Of a stretch of 43,207 nt of DNA, positions 33,883 to 41,277 are shown in pieces; the stretch's first letter is position 1; the number at the start of each line of letters is the position of its first letter. The stretch comes from Opitutaceae bacterium (GTDB lineage: Bacteria > Verrucomicrobiota > Verrucomicrobiia > Opitutales > Opitutaceae). The notes below the pieces were generated by a model. It was not told the origin of the DNA. It saw only the letters and a list, made by a program, of their open reading frames with translations, and did not search any database. The translations under genes were made by a program, and so were the position numbers. Location: contig SXSC01000184.1 of NCBI GenBank assembly GCA_005792355.1, positions 1-43,207 of the forward strand, written 5' to 3'.

Positions 33883-34806
33883 TCAATTTCCCCAGCGGCC
33901 CTCGATGAAGATATGGTTGCCGCCCCGCCGCTCCCAGCGCGGCTCGATCCATGAACGATGTCCGCGCGGCGGCTGTTCGTAGTGACCCGCAATCCACACA
34001 TGCCGGTTGCCGCGCCAGGCCCAGTAGCCGTTGATCCACACGTAGCCCGGCCCTGGCCGGCTATAGACGACTTCATATCGCGGCGACGGCGGCGCCGTCA
34101 TCACCACGATCTGCGGTCCGGGCGACGGCGCCATCACCACTTGCGGCGGCGGCGGCGGAGCCATCACTACCGCAGCGTCACTCCAATAACCCTCAATCAG
34201 AACGTACCGTTTGCCGCGCTGCTCCCAGCGAGGTGCCACCCAGATCGCGCGTTGTCGCGGGGCCGTGGACCAGCGGCCCGAAACCCAGACGTGTTTGCCA
34301 AGGTGCCACGACCAATGGCCGCCGATCCAGACATGCAACGGCGATGGCCGCTCATAGATCACTTCCCGCTGCTGCGGCGGAGGCGGCGCCATCACCACAA
34401 TCTCCGGTGGGGCCGCCTGCGGCTGCGGAGCCTGGACCACGGTCGTCCGCATCGGCGGAGCTTCATCCCAATAACCCTCGCGCAAGACGTAGCCGTTGGC
34501 CTGCCGCTCCCACTTGGGCTGATGCCAGACGACATTGGCGGCCGGCGGCGTATCCCACCGACCGGCCTCCCAGACATAAGCTCCTTCCAGCCAGCGCCAG
34601 TGTCCTGGCACCCATTGATGCAGGGTCGAAGGCTGCTCGCCCGGCGTGTCGGCCAAGGCGGGATCCAGCGGTCGGTCGACGACCGGCGCCGGCGGGACCG
34701 TCGGCGCGTCGGGGATGGCATTCGCCGCGAAACTCCCCGCCGCGGAGAAAATCAAAAGGGCGATTCCAGGGGCCAAGGCATGAAACCGGCAGAATTTGGT
34801 GCTCAT
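33883..34806 (-). CDS. WXXGXW-repeat envelope protein, three repeat units
   Basis: A 307-residue secreted protein: signal peptide (ALAPGIALLIFSAAGSFA), then three long units. Each has a WXXGXW pair, a W-x-P-x-W-E-x-R stretch, and a closing Y/IxIEGxW: QWVPGHWRWLEGAYVWEAGR; VWIGGHWSWHLGKHVWVSGR; VWINGYWAWRGNRHVWIAGH. Proline/valine-rich linkers (MAPPPPQQREVIYERP; APPPPPQVVMAPSP; TAPPSPRYEVVYSRP) separate them. The function of the family is unknown; tryptophan-rich beta repeats suggest an envelope or surface role, perhaps carbohydrate binding. It is a longer paralogue of the lipoprotein at 20004-20498, apparently by tandem duplication of a unit of about 85-95 residues. There is no lipobox here. 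Start: ATG at 34806. Confidence 0.82.
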   Translation of the reverse strand: MSTKFCRFHALAPGIALLIFSAAGSFAANAIPDAPTVPPAPVVDRPLDPALADTPGEQPSTLHQWVPGHWRWLEGAYVWEAGRWDTPPAANVVWHQPKWERQANGYVLREGYWDEAPPMRTTVVQAPQPQAAPPEIVVMAPPPPQQREVIYERPSPLHVWIGGHWSWHLGKHVWVSGRWSTAPRQRAIWVAPRWEQRGKRYVLIEGYWSDAAVVMAPPPPPQVVMAPSPGPQIVVMTAPPSPRYEVVYSRPGPGYVWINGYWAWRGNRHVWIAGHYEQPPRGHRSWIEPRWERRGGNHIFIEGRWGN

Positions 34807-34867
34807 ACGGTGGCGTTAGACGCCCAAACCGGCCGAATGTTTCCCCGAAGTCAGCCGCGTTCTTCGC

Positions 34868-34904
34868 AGTGAGAGGGCGTCGAAAAGGTCTTTCGGAGGG
34901 CGCC
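34868..34904. repeat. Repeat family B, half copy
   Basis: GGCGTCGAAAAGGTCTTTCG followed by GAGGGCGCCGCG matches the right half, in reverse complement, of the full palindrome at 16812-16921, about 18 kb away. The other half is missing. Confidence 0.65.
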
Positions 34905-34995
34905 GCGATTGAAGAAACGGCCTGAGTTTCCCTACGCGGCGGCCCCGAGTGAAATTTTGGGCGAGGGTCACGGAAATTTGAGCAGACAAGCCGTT

Positions 34996-35069
34996 GGCAA
35001 AAAAATGGCGGGTAAAAGATGGAATCAACGGCAACGAGGTTTGTATTTTTTGCCCGCCATCTTTTTGCC
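34996..35069. repeat. Repeat family E, copy 1
   Basis: Arms GGCAAAAAAATGGCGGG (34996-35012) and CCCGCCATCTTTTTGCC (35053-35069) pair at 16 of 17 positions. The spacer begins TAAAAGATGGAATC, closely matching the spacer of copy 2 at 37027-37108 (TAAAAGATGAAATC). Confidence 0.75.
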
Positions 35070-35211
35070 TCTGCCCGGACCAGGGCCGTGTTGTCCGTGG
35101 ACTTGCGCGCCGCAAAATCGGGACGACGACGGGCGTTTCGTCTTTTGAGGCAACGACCAAGCTTGCCCGCCGGAGGCCGGATTGCCGTCGCCGCCGTGCG
35201 AACTGTCCGAG

Positions 35212-36345
35212 CTAGATCTTCACCTCGACCCGCTTCCCGCCCTGCGCGGCGGATTTGTAGATCGCCTCGATGATCACCATGTCGCGCCGGCCCATCTCGC
35301 CCGACACCGGCGACTCGCGGTGCTCGCGCACGCACCTCGCGAAATCATCGATCTGCACCGCCTGCTGGCTCGGCGGCACCACCAGGCCCAGCGGACCCTG
35401 GTTGGTCGCCACTTTCAGCGCGCCATACTGAAAGGCCGGCGCAAATTCGATCCAACCTTTGGCCGCCTCGGCCCGGAAGCGATCCCCGCTGGCATTGTAA
35501 CTTGTCGAAAACTCCGCCTTCGCCCCGTTGGCATATTCCATCGTCCAATCGATCCCTTCCTCGACGTCGCGGAAAAAATCCGGCCGCGTCTTGGGATGCT
35601 CCCTCGCCGTGACCGCGACGGGCGCAAAGACCGGTTGCGCCGTACCCGTCGTGTCCGCCGCCATGCCCGCCGCCTGAATGCAATAAATTCCGATGTCCAT
35701 CAGCGGCCCGCCGCCCGCCATCGCCTTTTCCACGCGCCAGACGCGGCGGTTGACCGTAAACGCCAGTCCGCCGGTCATCTTCAGGAACGGCCCGAATTCC
35801 TTGTCTCGCGCCAGCCGCTTGAGCTCGACGTAGTGCGGCTCGAACTGCAGCCGGTAGCCGATCGACAGCTTCACCTTGTTCACCCGGCACGCCGTGAGCA
35901 TCGCGTTACAGTCCGCGACGCTGTTCGCCATCGGCTTCTCACTGATCACGTGTTTGCCCGCCCACGCCGCCGCGATGGTATGCTCGGGATGCAGTGAGTT
36001 GGGCGTGACGACATAGACGATGTCGATCTCCGGATTGTCGACCAGCCGCGACATCGTGGCGTAGTTGTAGATACTTTTCTCGGGAAACCCGAACTCCTTC
36101 GCCCACGCCTGGCCTTTCTCGCGCGAACCGGTGACGACCCCGCGCAACTCGACGTGCTGGGTGAGCTTCAGCGCCGGCTTGAGCTGGCCGGTCGCGTAGC
36201 CACCGAGCCCGCACAACGCGATGCCGAGCTTCTTCGCCGGCGGCGCGCCCTGGGCGTCCGCGCGCCGCGTGAGCAGCAGCGCCGCCGCGCCGGCCGACAG
36301 GTTTCCAAGGAAGGTGCGACGCGACGGCCAGCGGGGTGTTTTCAT
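35212..36345 (-). CDS. Exported Gfo/Idh/MocA oxidoreductase, glucose-fructose oxidoreductase-like
   Basis: A 377-residue NAD(P)-dependent oxidoreductase with a Tat leader (WPSRRTFLGNLSAGAAALLL). Rossmann start KLGIALCGLGGYATGQLKPA; catalytic-type EKP in GKHVISEKPMANSVADCNAM; then KLSIGYRLQFEPHYVELKRL and AGGGPLMDIGIYCIQAAGMA. These last two are the pattern of glucose-fructose oxidoreductase and its exported relatives, where substrate and cofactor stay bound. Its sugar substrate is unknown. ATG at 36345 is chosen because the leader begins there; 29 upstream codons are unrelated. It is less like the Gfo/Idh/MocA protein at 14383 than expected for a recent duplicate. It is divergent from the VCBS operon across 892 bp of repeats. 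Confidence 0.9.
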   Translation of the reverse strand: MKTPRWPSRRTFLGNLSAGAAALLLTRRADAQGAPPAKKLGIALCGLGGYATGQLKPALKLTQHVELRGVVTGSREKGQAWAKEFGFPEKSIYNYATMSRLVDNPEIDIVYVVTPNSLHPEHTIAAAWAGKHVISEKPMANSVADCNAMLTACRVNKVKLSIGYRLQFEPHYVELKRLARDKEFGPFLKMTGGLAFTVNRRVWRVEKAMAGGGPLMDIGIYCIQAAGMAADTTGTAQPVFAPVAVTAREHPKTRPDFFRDVEEGIDWTMEYANGAKAEFSTSYNASGDRFRAEAAKGWIEFAPAFQYGALKVATNQGPLGLVVPPSQQAVQIDDFARCVREHRESPVSGEMGRRDMVIIEAIYKSAAQGGKRVEVKI

Positions 36346-36557
36346 ACGCGGGCCGACCCTCGCCCACCGCGACAGCGGACGCAAGCCACGGACGCGGCCC
36401 TTTTGCCCAAGGGATTGGTGGTTTGGGCCCAAGCGAAAGCCGCGAAATCAGCGGTAAATGGTTCGAAAAGGATCGCCGCAGCCTGCGGGCATTTTCAGAG
36501 ACAGCACCGCAGCGAGCGCAGCGCAGCGCCGCCGCAACCAAACCGGAACTCCAATCC

Positions 36558-36636
36558 TTTGCACAGAAGGCAACGAAGCAAACGAAGAAAGCGGAGACGA
36601 ACGACTCTTCGTTCTCTTGGTTGCCTTCTGTGCAAA
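36558..36636. repeat. Inverted repeat, CACAGAAGGCAAC type
   Basis: Arms TTTGCACAGAAGGCAACGAA... (36558-36588) and ...TTGGTTGCCTTCTGTGCAAA (36606-36636) pair at about 28 of 31 positions around a 17-bp spacer. Such a stem would be stable in RNA. No second full copy was found in the window. Confidence 0.75.
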
Positions 36637-36864
36637 TACCGTGGCGGGAAAATGCCTGCGGCAAAACCACAAACTCAGATAGAGCAGGGCGGACTTTCTC
36701 CCGGACTGCGCCGGGAAAAAGAAGCTGCGCCGCCGCGAGGCCCATGCGCTGAAACTTTTTTGTCCTTAATTTTTCTGTCTTCCCGGCCTTTTGAACCGGA
36801 CACTCCCGACAGAAAACTTTTCGACCGAAAAATTTCCAATCCCCGCGCCGCACCTGAATTTTGC

Positions 36865-36923
36865 AACGCGGAGAACGCGGAGGAGAAAATCTCATTCTCC
36901 GCGCCCTCCGCGAGCTCCGCGTT
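36865..36923. repeat. Inverted repeat, CGCGGAG type
   Basis: The left arm AACGCGGAGAACGCGGAGGA... (36865-36887) is complementary to ...CGCGAGCTCCGCGTT ending at 36923. Tandem CGCGGAG units make several pairings possible. A half copy with CTCCGCG units lies near 30826-30858. Confidence 0.65.
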
Positions 36924-37026
36924 AAAACTCCGTTCAGAGCATTTAGACAAACATGTCGGTCTCTACGTTTGGATTGTCAGGCAAAGCGCGCAGAGAATCG
37001 AAATCAGCGTGCTCACGGCGAGGGCC

Positions 37027-37108
37027 GGGAGGCAAAAAGATGGGAGGTAAAAGATGAAATCGCTCGCAACCCAGTTCTCATTTCTTGCCCCGCATCTTAT
37101 TGCCTCCC
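37027..37108. repeat. Repeat family E, copy 2
   Basis: Arms GGGAGGCAAAAAGATGGGAG... (37027-37046) and CCCCGCATCTTATTGCCTCC... (37088-37108). Both arms and the spacer start match copy 1 at 34996-35069. The two copies flank the Gfo/Idh/MocA gene at 35212-36345 in the same orientation. Confidence 0.7.
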
Positions 37109-37237
37109 CGCCTTGGCGGAGGGAGACGAATTTCACCACGGAGATTTCCGGTCTCCGTCTTCGCCCTTGCCTGCCGTCCCCGCCCGCAGCTTTGCTTCTC
37201 CCGCCGCGTCTGGCCCAACGCAGACCGAAATAACCCT

Positions 37238-38494
37238 ATGACGATAAGCCGCACCTTGTTTCCCGCCCTCGCGTTCGCCGCGGCCGTTACCGCCGTCGCC
37301 GCCGCCCCGCGCGAGATCTCATTTCAGAAAATCACCCTCACCGGCGAATATTGGTGCGATGGAATCAACGCCGCCGACCTCGACGGCGATGGCAAGCTGG
37401 ACATCGTCGCCGGCCCGTTCTGGTACGCGGGTCCCGATTTCAAGACGCGGCACACCTTCTTCGAACCCGTCCCGCAGCCGCTGGAAGAAAAGCCCACGAA
37501 CTCGATGTTCTCCTTCGTCCACGATTTCAACGGCGACGGGCGGCCCGATATCCTCGTGCTCGGAAGAGTGCTGTTTCACGAGGCCCATTGGTTCGAGAAT
37601 CCCGGCGCCAGCGCCGCCCGCCAGCCCGACGCCCGCTGGAAAAAGCACCTCGTCTCGCCCCGTGTTTTTGGCGAAGCTCCGCTCTTCGAGGACGTCGATG
37701 GCGACGGCAAACCGGAGATCGTCTCGATCTCCGGCACGGTCGCCGCCGACAAGGTGAAGCAATGGGGCTGGTACCAACCCAACTGGGCCGAGCCCACGAA
37801 GCCGTGGCGCTTCATCCCGATCACCGAGAAGGCCGAATTCAACCACTACTACCACGGCGAGGGCATCGGCGACATCAACGGCGACGGCCGCAACGACCTC
37901 GTGCTCAACGAAGGCTGGTGGGAACAGCCGCCCAAGGGCGCACCCGCCGGCACGCTGTGGCAGAAGCATCCGTTTGTTTTCAGCGACGACCGCGGCGGCG
38001 CGCAGATTCTCATTACCGATGTCAACGGCGACGGACGCAACGATGTCGTCACCGCCAAAAACGCCCACGGCTGGGGCCTCTCGTGGTTTGAACAGACGCG
38101 CGCCGCGGGCGGCGGGATCGGTTTCGTCGAACACAAGATGATGGGCACGCGCGAGGAGGAGGCGAAATTCGGCGTGGCGTTCTCCCAGCCGCACGCGCTC
38201 GCGCTCGCCGACCTCGACGGCGACGGACTGCCCGAGGTGATCACCGGCAAGCGGCGCTGGGCGCACGGCCCGAAGGGCGACGTCGAGCCGATGGCGACAC
38301 CCGTCAACTACGCGTTCCTGCTCCGCCGCGACCGGAACGCGCCCGGCGGCGCCAAGTTCATTCCGCAGTTGATCGACGACGCCTCGGCCCTCGGCACGCA
38401 GGTGGTCGCCGTCGACGTGAACGGCGACAAGATCCCCGACATCCTCACCGCGTCGAAGCTCGGCGCGTTTGTGTTCATCACGAAACGGAAATGA
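37238..38494 (+). CDS. Secreted VCBS/FG-GAP repeat protein
   Basis: A 418-residue exported beta-propeller of the VCBS/FG-GAP type. After a signal peptide (LFPALAFAAAVTAVAAAP) come seven calcium-type loops with the D-x-D/N-G-D pattern: DLDGDGKLD, DFNGDGRPD, DVDGDGKPE, DINGDGRND, DVNGDGRND, DLDGDGLPE and DVNGDKIPD. The number fits a seven-bladed propeller. Intervening tryptophan-rich segments (GPFWYAG, NEGWWEQPP, AHWFENPG) are common to Planctomycetes/Verrucomicrobia members. The function is unknown; binding of a polymer or of the partners encoded next is plausible. ATG at 37238 gives the signal peptide. The stop overlaps the next start (ATGA at 38491-38494), so the downstream gene is translationally coupled. 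Confidence 0.88.
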   Translation: MTISRTLFPALAFAAAVTAVAAAPREISFQKITLTGEYWCDGINAADLDGDGKLDIVAGPFWYAGPDFKTRHTFFEPVPQPLEEKPTNSMFSFVHDFNGDGRPDILVLGRVLFHEAHWFENPGASAARQPDARWKKHLVSPRVFGEAPLFEDVDGDGKPEIVSISGTVAADKVKQWGWYQPNWAEPTKPWRFIPITEKAEFNHYYHGEGIGDINGDGRNDLVLNEGWWEQPPKGAPAGTLWQKHPFVFSDDRGGAQILITDVNGDGRNDVVTAKNAHGWGLSWFEQTRAAGGGIGFVEHKMMGTREEEAKFGVAFSQPHALALADLDGDGLPEVITGKRRWAHGPKGDVEPMATPVNYAFLLRRDRNAPGGAKFIPQLIDDASALGTQVVAVDVNGDKIPDILTASKLGAFVFITKRK

Positions 38495-39051
38495 AACCAT
38501 GGTTCGCGCTCATTCTCCTCGTCGCCTCCGCCCGCGCTGAAATCCAAATCGAGCGCCTCTTCCTGCCCCACGACGCGGCGCCGAGCAGCTTCGCCATCGG
38601 CCTGCCCGGCGGCCTCAACTTTTGCTTCGATCCCGTGCGCGGCGGGGTGAGCTACGCGTGGACGGGCGGTTTTCTTGATCTGACTTCCACCCGGCCGGGC
38701 CCGGGCAAATTCATCAGCGCCGCCAAACCGCCCGGCCCCCTCGTGTATCAGGAGACCGGAGTCGCGCCGCTCCGCCGCGGCGATCCCGCGCGCGTGCCGG
38801 TGGTCGAGTTCACCGGCTACGCGTTGCACGCCGCCGCGATTGAATTTCGCTACACGGTCGACGGCGCGCCCGTGCGCGAGGAGATCCGCGCCCGCGCCGA
38901 CGGCACTGGGCTCATCCGCCGCTTCACCTGCGCGGGCGGCACCGACACCACGTGGTGGCACGTCACCGCCGGCCGCCCACCCGCCCGGCTGGCCCGCGAA
39001 CCCGGCGGCACGTTCATGCTCGAAATCGTGTTCGCGAAGGAAGCGAGATGA
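38491..39051 (+). CDS. Small secreted protein of unknown function
   Basis: A 186-residue protein beginning with a short signal peptide (MKPWFALILLVASARA). The remainder is beta-rich with no motif I recognise: RLFLPHDAAPSSFAIGLPGG, LNFCFDPVRGGVSYAWTGGF, LDLTSTRPGPGKFI, then VEFTGYALHAAAIEFRYTVD and TWWHVTAGRP. The pattern looks like a carbohydrate-handling beta-sandwich, but this is only an impression. It is coupled at both ends by ATGA overlaps to the VCBS protein upstream and the propeller-cytochrome protein downstream (39048-39051), so the three are very likely made together and may form a complex. Confidence 0.75.
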   Translation: MKPWFALILLVASARAEIQIERLFLPHDAAPSSFAIGLPGGLNFCFDPVRGGVSYAWTGGFLDLTSTRPGPGKFISAAKPPGPLVYQETGVAPLRRGDPARVPVVEFTGYALHAAAIEFRYTVDGAPVREEIRARADGTGLIRRFTCAGGTDTTWWHVTAGRPPARLAREPGGTFMLEIVFAKEAR

Positions 39052-41105
39052 AACCCGCGGTCCCGTTGGCTGCGGCTCTCCGCCACCGCCCTAAATTTCA
39101 CCCCTGGCATCCGAACGTGTACCCGACGGAAGAGGTCAGCTCCGATGGAGGCGGGGTGCCCCCACCCCGCGAGATACGGCATGCGCCATCCAACTCCCGC
39201 GGGGTGAGGGCACCCCGCCTCCATGGCCCGCTCTCCACCTTGGCACTTGCCGCGATCGCCTTCGTCGCGACCTCCCTCCGCGCCGGCTATCTGATCGAAA
39301 ACGTCCCCTACCCGGCCGAACTCCGCGGCGGCATCTCGGCGGTCACCTTCACGCCATCGGGCGCGCTCGTGGTCGCCACCCGCGGTGGTGAAATCTGGAT
39401 TCGCCGCGATGGCGCCGCGCCGCGCGATCCCGCCACCTGGCGCCGCTTCACCCGCGGACTTGATGAACCCATGGGCCTCGTCGCCGAATCCGAACGCGTC
39501 GTCTACGTCGCCCACCGGCCCGAACTCCTGCGCGCCACCGATACCGATGGCGACGGCCAGGCCGACACTTTCGACGCACTCGGAGCCAAATGGGGCCTCT
39601 CCCAGAACTACCACGAGTTTTTCTTCGGACTCTGCCGCGACCGCGCCGGCAATTTCTACGGCTCGCCCTCGCTCGACTCCACCGTGTCGAGCAGCGCCGA
39701 ACACAAGGCGGCGTATCCAAAACTTCCTGTGCGCGGCCAGCGCAACTACGAAGCGGTCCTCGAACCTTCGGGGCACCGCTCCGAGACACCGTGGCGCGGC
39801 TGGGTGGTGCGGATCACCCGCGAGGGCCTGTTCGAACCTTTTGCGAATGGCTTCCGACAGACCAACGGCATGGCGGTCAGCCCGGACGGCGACCTCTTCG
39901 TCACCGACAATCAGGGCGACTACAAACCGTCCACCGGACTGCTCCACGTTGAGCGCGGCGATTTTCACGGCCACGCCGCGAGCCTGCTCTGGGAGCCGGG
40001 TTTCGATCCCGCCGCGCTCTCGACCGAAAAACTCTGGCAGCGACTCAAGACCCCCGCCGTCGTCTTTCCCCACGGGCCGATGGGCAACTCGCCGGGCGAA
40101 CCCGTCTGGGATACCACCGGCGGAAAATTCGGCCCGTACGCCGGACAGGTCTTCGTCGGCGATTACAGCCGCTTCGTCGCCCGGGCGTCGCTCGAGAAAA
40201 TCGCCGGCGCCTGGCAGGGCGCGTGTTTTCCGTTTCTCGGCCGCAACGAAACGCCCGGCTATGTCACCGGCGACAAGCTCAAGGCCGGTGCCACCCGCGC
40301 CGTCTTCGCGCCCGATGGCAGCCTGTATCTCGCCGCCACCGCCGGGTGGGGTGCGGGCGAGGACGGACTCCAACGCGTGCGTTGGGACGGCCGCGCCGCC
40401 CTCGAAGTCCGCGAGATGAAACTCACCGCCCGCGGCTTCCGGCTCACCTTCACGCGTCCGCTCAGCGCCGCGACGATCGCCAATCCCGCAAGCTACGAGC
40501 TGAACCGCTTCCGCTACTACTATCACGTGAAGTATGGTTCGCCGTGGATCGACGAGGCACGCGTGGCGGTCACGCAGGTGCTCGCCGCCGACGACGGACG
40601 CAGCGCCGAACTCGTGCTCGGCGAACTGCTGCCCGGTTTCATCTACGAGCTGTCGGTCCCGACCCTCCGTACGTCCGAGGGCGAGCCGCTCGCGAATCCA
40701 CTCGGCTACTATACCGTCAACCGCCTGCTCAATGGTGAGCGCACCGTCGGCGGCACCACGCGCCTGCCCCGGCCCGAGGAGACCGCGCTCGGCGCCAAGG
40801 AGGCCATCGCCGACGTCACGTCACCCACGGCGTTGATTGGGGCCGGGGAAAGAATCTACCGCATGTTCTGCGTCGGCTGCCACCAACCGGATGGCCGCGG
40901 CATCGTCGGCGGCGCGGCCAACTTCGTCGACGACCAGAGCCGTCTCGCCAAGCCCGACGCCGAGTTGCTCGCGGTGATCGACAAGGGCAACGAGGCGAAG
41001 GCGATGCCGGCCTTCGGCGCGATCCTCAGCCCCGGCCAGCGCCGCGCTGCCCTGGCGTATATTCGCGCGACGTTCGGAGAACCGATCCAGAGGGTCAGGC
41101 CGTGA
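39048..41105 (+). CDS. Secreted beta-propeller dehydrogenase-like protein with cytochrome c domain
   Basis: A 685-residue exported protein. The N-terminal propeller of sorbosone/glucose dehydrogenase type shows LRGGISAVTFTPSGALVVAT, MGLVAESERVVYVAHRPELL, DTDGDGQADTF, FRQTNGMAVSPDGDLFVTDN, QGDYKPSTGLLHV and VFVGDYSRFVARASLEKIAG. A beta-sandwich follows (LEVREMKLTARGFRLTFTRP). A C-terminal monohaem cytochrome c carries CVGCHQPDGRG, with AMPAFGAILSPGQRRAALAY holding the distal Met. It probably oxidises a sugar-like substrate in the envelope and passes electrons to haem. The start is uncertain. ATG at 39048 overlaps the previous stop, but a palindrome (39145-39224) sits between it and the hydrophobic signal core (LSTLALAAIAFVATSLRA). 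GTG at 39204 or a later codon may be the real start. Confidence 0.87.
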   Translation: MKPAVPLAAALRHRPKFHPWHPNVYPTEEVSSDGGGVPPPREIRHAPSNSRGVRAPRLHGPLSTLALAAIAFVATSLRAGYLIENVPYPAELRGGISAVTFTPSGALVVATRGGEIWIRRDGAAPRDPATWRRFTRGLDEPMGLVAESERVVYVAHRPELLRATDTDGDGQADTFDALGAKWGLSQNYHEFFFGLCRDRAGNFYGSPSLDSTVSSSAEHKAAYPKLPVRGQRNYEAVLEPSGHRSETPWRGWVVRITREGLFEPFANGFRQTNGMAVSPDGDLFVTDNQGDYKPSTGLLHVERGDFHGHAASLLWEPGFDPAALSTEKLWQRLKTPAVVFPHGPMGNSPGEPVWDTTGGKFGPYAGQVFVGDYSRFVARASLEKIAGAWQGACFPFLGRNETPGYVTGDKLKAGATRAVFAPDGSLYLAATAGWGAGEDGLQRVRWDGRAALEVREMKLTARGFRLTFTRPLSAATIANPASYELNRFRYYYHVKYGSPWIDEARVAVTQVLAADDGRSAELVLGELLPGFIYELSVPTLRTSEGEPLANPLGYYTVNRLLNGERTVGGTTRLPRPEETALGAKEAIADVTSPTALIGAGERIYRMFCVGCHQPDGRGIVGGAANFVDDQSRLAKPDAELLAVIDKGNEAKAMPAFGAILSPGQRRAALAYIRATFGEPIQRVRP
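39145..39224. repeat. Near-perfect palindrome in the cytochrome gene's 5' end
   Basis: Arms ATGGAGGCGGGGTGCCCCCA... (39145-39173) and ...GAGGGCACCCCGCCTCCAT (39194-39224) are almost fully complementary around a 20-bp spacer. It lies between the coupled ATG at 39048 and the signal-peptide core, adding PPPREIRHAPSNSRGVRAP to the frame if translation starts at 39048. It may hide the downstream start region in an RNA stem. Confidence 0.8.
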
Positions 41106-41277
41106 ATTGTTAATTTTCCCGCGAGCGGTATGCGCGTAATGAGGTCGCTACTCCGGTGTGAGCACGGCGGTGGCCATCGCCTGTTTCCATCCGGAGCGCG
41201 GCCGAAAGGGCCCTGTCTCTGCGGTTCATCAATGCTCTTTTGGTTGCGCCCCTGTGCCGCGCTGCGAAGAGGGCGGG

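Larger units (their letters stand above)
34807..35211. other. 405-bp repeat-filled gap
   Basis: Lies between the Gfo/Idh/MocA stop and the WXXGXW start. It holds a family B half copy (34868-34904) and a family E palindrome (34996-35069). No protein frame is credible. Confidence 0.55.
36346..37237. other. 892-bp divergent intergenic region packed with palindromes
   Basis: The longest gene-free stretch. Three palindromes are listed separately (36558-36636, 36865-36923, 37027-37108). A GGTCTCTACGTTTGGATTGT tract near 36958, followed by CAGGCA, resembles one at 399-424. Short frames on both strands are low-complexity and repeat-derived. Promoters for the Gfo/Idh/MocA gene and the VCBS operon should be at its two ends. 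Confidence 0.6.
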
